A stretch of 64,000 nt of DNA from Taibaiella sp. (GTDB taxonomy: Bacteria; Bacteroidota; Bacteroidia; Chitinophagales; Chitinophagaceae): assembly GCA_016786705.1 (NCBI GenBank), contig JAEUVV010000006.1, forward strand, positions 577,640-641,639, in the 5' to 3' direction. Position 1 is the first letter of the stretch. Each line of letters opens with the position of its first letter. Under the pieces are notes generated by a model. The model was not told where the DNA came from. It saw nothing but the letters and a program-made list of their open reading frames with translations, and did not search any database. This document shows, one piece after another, positions 61,224 to 64,000 of this stretch. Made by a program: the position numbers and the translations under genes.

Positions 61224-62354
61224 CTATTCATCTTTGACCACTTTATAATAATAACATTGTCCTTCATCTTCAAGTACAATAATATATACACCCGTTGTTA
61301 AGTGAGATAAATCTATTTGCATTTCTTCTTTGTGGGCTATTGACCGAGCAGGGAGCACTACTTTTCCTAGTATATCTGCAATCCAAAGTTTAGCTCCACC
61401 GGAAAACATCTTTTCCGCTTTGATATAAATTCGCCCATCCTTACTTGGATTAGGATAAATATTTATTCCGTTCAGCTGTTGCACATTTTGTAAGGTACTT
61501 GGGGTATTAAATCTAAATGCTTCGCATTCAATATCTGACCTGTTAAAGCTGATGCTGCCATCTTCGTAGCAGGTAATGGGATTTTCTGCAAAGTCATAAT
61601 CAAAGGGAGAGCTCATTATCGTTATTTCCGAAACTGGTTTTAAACCTTGTCCTGCTCCTCCGAAAAGCCTGGTATAGCCTCCCTTATATTTAAATTTATA
61701 ATAATTAGTTGGCACCCCTGCACTATCAACGTACTCTATCCAATCCTGAAAATCAAATATCCAGTTTAATTTCGGCTTAAATGTAAAGATTGCATTTGAA
61801 TGATTGTTTGGATTATTCCAATTGATTCCTCCATCATAAGGTGAAGTAAAAAATGTTTCTAATTGTATTCCTCCATAATCCACCATTCTGATAGAGTCAA
61901 TAATATAAGAAAACGTATAATCATTGTTCAAATAGAATATTGAGTGATTCAATGTATCTAACAAGGGTACGGTTATGGTATCTCCCTCCTGTGCATTAAA
62001 TACAAATAGCGGTGTATAAGTATTGAACGTCCTGTTAAAAATAAATAAGGTATCATTCTCTTCATATATAGAGTCGATCACTGGAGCACGGGTTTCCCGG
62101 TTTGAATAACCTATTCCCCAAGAATAATAAGTTATGGCTTGTGATTTGTTTATGTGTTGTATTGTTTTAATATACTTACCGTCAACAGAATCCGCAGCTA
62201 TACATTGATAGGTACTTATATTTTCAACACCAGTATAGCCCCAACCCCAGATATCTTTATAAGTCCATTTGGCTCCCAGTGGTGCAAATTCTGTTTGGGC
62301 AAATATTGTAGCGCTTACAATCAATAGAAGCAGTGTAGAAAATATTCTTTTCAT
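61224..62354 (-). CDS. Secreted protein with T9SS type-A sorting tail
   Basis: A 376-residue protein. The signal peptide (1-19, IFSTLLLLIVSATIFA) is followed by a body of about 270 residues that I cannot assign, beta-rich with YKDIWGWGYTGVENISTYQCIAADS, INKSQAITYYSWG and a Cys pair region near 275. The last 80 residues are a type-A tail: NIYPNPSKDGRIYIKA, AKLWIADILGKVVLP and LTTGVYIIVLEDEGQCYYYKVV. It is exported by Sec and then T9SS, where the tail is removed. It lies beside another type-A gene and a tail remnant, so this is a small array of related secreted genes. Confidence 0.8.
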   Translation of the reverse strand: MKRIFSTLLLLIVSATIFAQTEFAPLGAKWTYKDIWGWGYTGVENISTYQCIAADSVDGKYIKTIQHINKSQAITYYSWGIGYSNRETRAPVIDSIYEENDTLFIFNRTFNTYTPLFVFNAQEGDTITVPLLDTLNHSIFYLNNDYTFSYIIDSIRMVDYGGIQLETFFTSPYDGGINWNNPNNHSNAIFTFKPKLNWIFDFQDWIEYVDSAGVPTNYYKFKYKGGYTRLFGGAGQGLKPVSEITIMSSPFDYDFAENPITCYEDGSISFNRSDIECEAFRFNTPSTLQNVQQLNGINIYPNPSKDGRIYIKAEKMFSGGAKLWIADILGKVVLPARSIAHKEEMQIDLSHLTTGVYIIVLEDEGQCYYYKVVKDE

Positions 62355-62382
62355 AATGCTGATTTTAAAAATTAGGAAGTAA

Positions 62383-63996
62383 CTATTCAGAATTTAATAT
62401 ATACTTAAAACTATAGTTTTCTTTGCCGCTTTGGAGGAGGATGTAATACAGCCCTGTGGCCTGGCTATTTAGGCTGAAGGTGTATTGCTGTATGTTTTTA
62501 GGGATGAGCTGTTGTTGCACTATTCTTCCCAGTTGATCGTAAACGATCAGTTGCGCTTCTGCATTAAAAGGTTTTGTATAGCTGATGTTTATGGTGCCAT
62601 TGCCCGGGTTGGGAAACAAGCTGACACTTTCTTTTTTCAGCATCTCTTTGCCGCTACCTAAAGTGCCGGGACAATCACTATTCATACAGCCATCACTGTT
62701 TAGCTTCACCACCCAGGCAGACTGGCGTTTAGAGGCGATTTGTTGACCTTCGTAATAAAAGGTATCAGGAATGTTGGTACTGCCTGTAGCGATAAAGCTG
62801 CCATCGGGCAGTGCCATAGCATTGTAGAGGTAATCATGGCAATTATCTACCGCATTATGACCAAATACGCGGTTCCATACCTCGTTACCCTGGGTATCTA
62901 ATCGTAATGCCCAGCCATCGGGCCCTCTTGTATTGCCTACCTCGTAGCCGTATTGATCATAGGCATAATATTTATAGGTACTACCGAAGGCGACTATATC
63001 TCCATTCGAGGCTTCAGTGACTGTTCTGAATGATTCATTTCTTGGCGAAATATTTATTATTTTATTCCAGATAATATCGCCCTGCTCGTCTATCTTAATA
63101 ACCCTACCTACACCATTTTGCATATCAGAGATTTCTGGTGCAATTGCTCCCCAACCCACACAGATATAATTGCCCTCCGAGGTCGCAATCATTTTTTCCA
63201 GGCCATCGTATCCAGGCAGATCATAGACCTGGTGCCAGAGTTTATTGCCGGCTGTATCCACCTTCATCACAAAAGCGCCTCCGTCTGTTACGCCATAGCC
63301 CCAGGTGCGGCCGCAGAGTATTAGATTACCATCATGAGCTTTAATAATATCTGTCACTATATTCCATTCACTACTGTCGACTACCCGGTGCCATAAAAGA
63401 TTACCGGCTGTATCTGTTTTTATAAGGTCCACCTTTGAATGGGAAACCGGGTATTGTGGACTGATGGAATCCCTATTGATTACAGCTTGTAATAGGATAC
63501 TTTGTTCATCCAAAGAAAGAATATGCCATATATGACCATTAAAGGGTAGATTATATTCTTTTCGCCATATAGTATTGAGTAGGGTATCTTTTTTTTGCAG
63601 GAACAAAGTGCTGAATGTATCCCCATATGTCTTATAGCCACCAGCTGAATAAAATTCGCTGTCTGAATTAAAAGCATAGGCTACGGCATAGTTGTAATAA
63701 GTGGTATTGGGTATTTCTTCTGTTATCTGGTATCTTATACTGCCATAAGCATCCAGGTTCAACCATTGATTTAAAAAGCGATATTGATAGTTGCCGGAAT
63801 AATAAGGAAAGATTATGCTACCACTTATAGGATTGTACAAAAAATTAGTTCCTGTATAATCAAAACGCCTGAGTGTATCGCCTCTGTAAGAGTAGGTTTT
63901 GGAATAGCCCTCCTGTTGTGCCTTTAGCCCGGTGGCCGAAAGCAGCATTATTAAGCTTAAACAAATATTCACTATGTATTTTAAACCCTGTTTCAT
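62383..63996 (-). CDS. Secreted delta-60/propeller-like protein with T9SS type-A sorting tail
   Basis: A 537-residue protein whose start lies 5 bases from the window edge. The signal peptide (about 1-26, SLIMLLSATGLKAQ) is followed by repeated units such as KTDTAGNLLWHRVVDSSEWN, KVDTAGNKLWHQVYDLPGYDG, KIDEQGDIIWNKIINISP and RLDTQGNEVWNRVFGHNAVD, a delta-60 or PQQ-like propeller of about seven to eight blades with D-x-x-G-(N/D)-x-(L/V/I)W cores. The type-A tail (about 455-537, SLFPNPGNGTINISYTKP, LIVYDQLGRIVQQQLIP, LNSQATGLYYILLQ) targets it to the T9SS. Surface binding or enzymatic roles are both possible; no catalytic motif is seen. Confidence 0.82.
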   Translation of the reverse strand: MKQGLKYIVNICLSLIMLLSATGLKAQQEGYSKTYSYRGDTLRRFDYTGTNFLYNPISGSIIFPYYSGNYQYRFLNQWLNLDAYGSIRYQITEEIPNTTYYNYAVAYAFNSDSEFYSAGGYKTYGDTFSTLFLQKKDTLLNTIWRKEYNLPFNGHIWHILSLDEQSILLQAVINRDSISPQYPVSHSKVDLIKTDTAGNLLWHRVVDSSEWNIVTDIIKAHDGNLILCGRTWGYGVTDGGAFVMKVDTAGNKLWHQVYDLPGYDGLEKMIATSEGNYICVGWGAIAPEISDMQNGVGRVIKIDEQGDIIWNKIINISPRNESFRTVTEASNGDIVAFGSTYKYYAYDQYGYEVGNTRGPDGWALRLDTQGNEVWNRVFGHNAVDNCHDYLYNAMALPDGSFIATGSTNIPDTFYYEGQQIASKRQSAWVVKLNSDGCMNSDCPGTLGSGKEMLKKESVSLFPNPGNGTINISYTKPFNAEAQLIVYDQLGRIVQQQLIPKNIQQYTFSLNSQATGLYYILLQSGKENYSFKYILNSE

Positions 63997-64000
63997 TCTA

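Noticed and set aside
1..64000. Defence island, biosynthetic cluster, prophage or tRNA/rRNA genes
   Set aside because: I looked for nuclease/toxin pairs, modular synthases, phage structural genes and RNA genes across the window and found none; the genes are mainly core or envelope-related.

Overview
The window comes from a Bacteroidota chromosome, most likely Chitinophagaceae or a close relative; this is inferred from gene content and promoter type, not from a database search. Supporting signs are type IX secretion (T9SS) cargo with both tail types, two PorP/SprF proteins, a SusC-like TonB receptor with a carboxypeptidase-regulatory N-terminus, an HU-CCDC81/SPOR protein, an RprY-type regulator, and TAnnTTTG -7 promoter boxes with no clear Shine-Dalgarno sequences. 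Most of the window is ordinary core genome. I see no rRNA, tRNA, CRISPR array, insertion sequence, prophage or recognisable defence system.

1-7.9 kb: the end of a universal stress protein gene, then a minus-strand run tilS-murF-YgjV-like-secreted repeat protein, with hemA upstream. hemA is divergent from hemH, which is followed by a flavin monooxygenase-like gene. 8-17.7 kb, plus strand: a TonB receptor, recG, a YqeY-like gene, cvpA, a pabA/trpG-type amidotransferase, parE and a small secreted protein. A REPIN-like double hairpin lies before cvpA. 17.7-37.6 kb, mostly minus strand: nadB, a prolyl oligopeptidase, a beta-CASP nuclease (plus), a DUF1275/lipocalin-like/Usp-like operon, a two-component system, a DUF2400 protein, a cyclophilin, a 1222-residue T9SS type-B protein, a metallo-beta-lactamase-fold hydrolase, an S9 peptidase, and nadA (plus).

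37.8-43.8 kb is a surface-secretion cluster: a choice-of-anchor-L T9SS type-B protein, a PorP/SprF protein and a TPR/beta-propeller/OmpA protein resembling PorE. 43.9-51.9 kb holds prmA, a Cys-poor 68-residue protein, a chromate transporter gene with an unclear start, an outer-membrane barrel, an L-Ala-D/L-Glu epimerase, an orphan peptide-binding lipoprotein with a secreted partner, and a YugP-type zinc protease. 52-59.8 kb is a second envelope cluster: a 1027-residue TPR protein, a plugless barrel, an HU/SPOR membrane protein, a second PorP/SprF and an RprY-like regulator. The window ends with a FAD oxidoreductase and two T9SS type-A proteins, with a decayed copy of a type-A tail between them.

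The most interesting leads are three TATTGTCAT repeats between hemA and hemH, the 35-residue tandem-repeat secreted protein, the REPIN-like element, the TPR/barrel/HU-SPOR cluster, the PorE-like cluster, the missing chrA start codon and the T9SS tail remnant.
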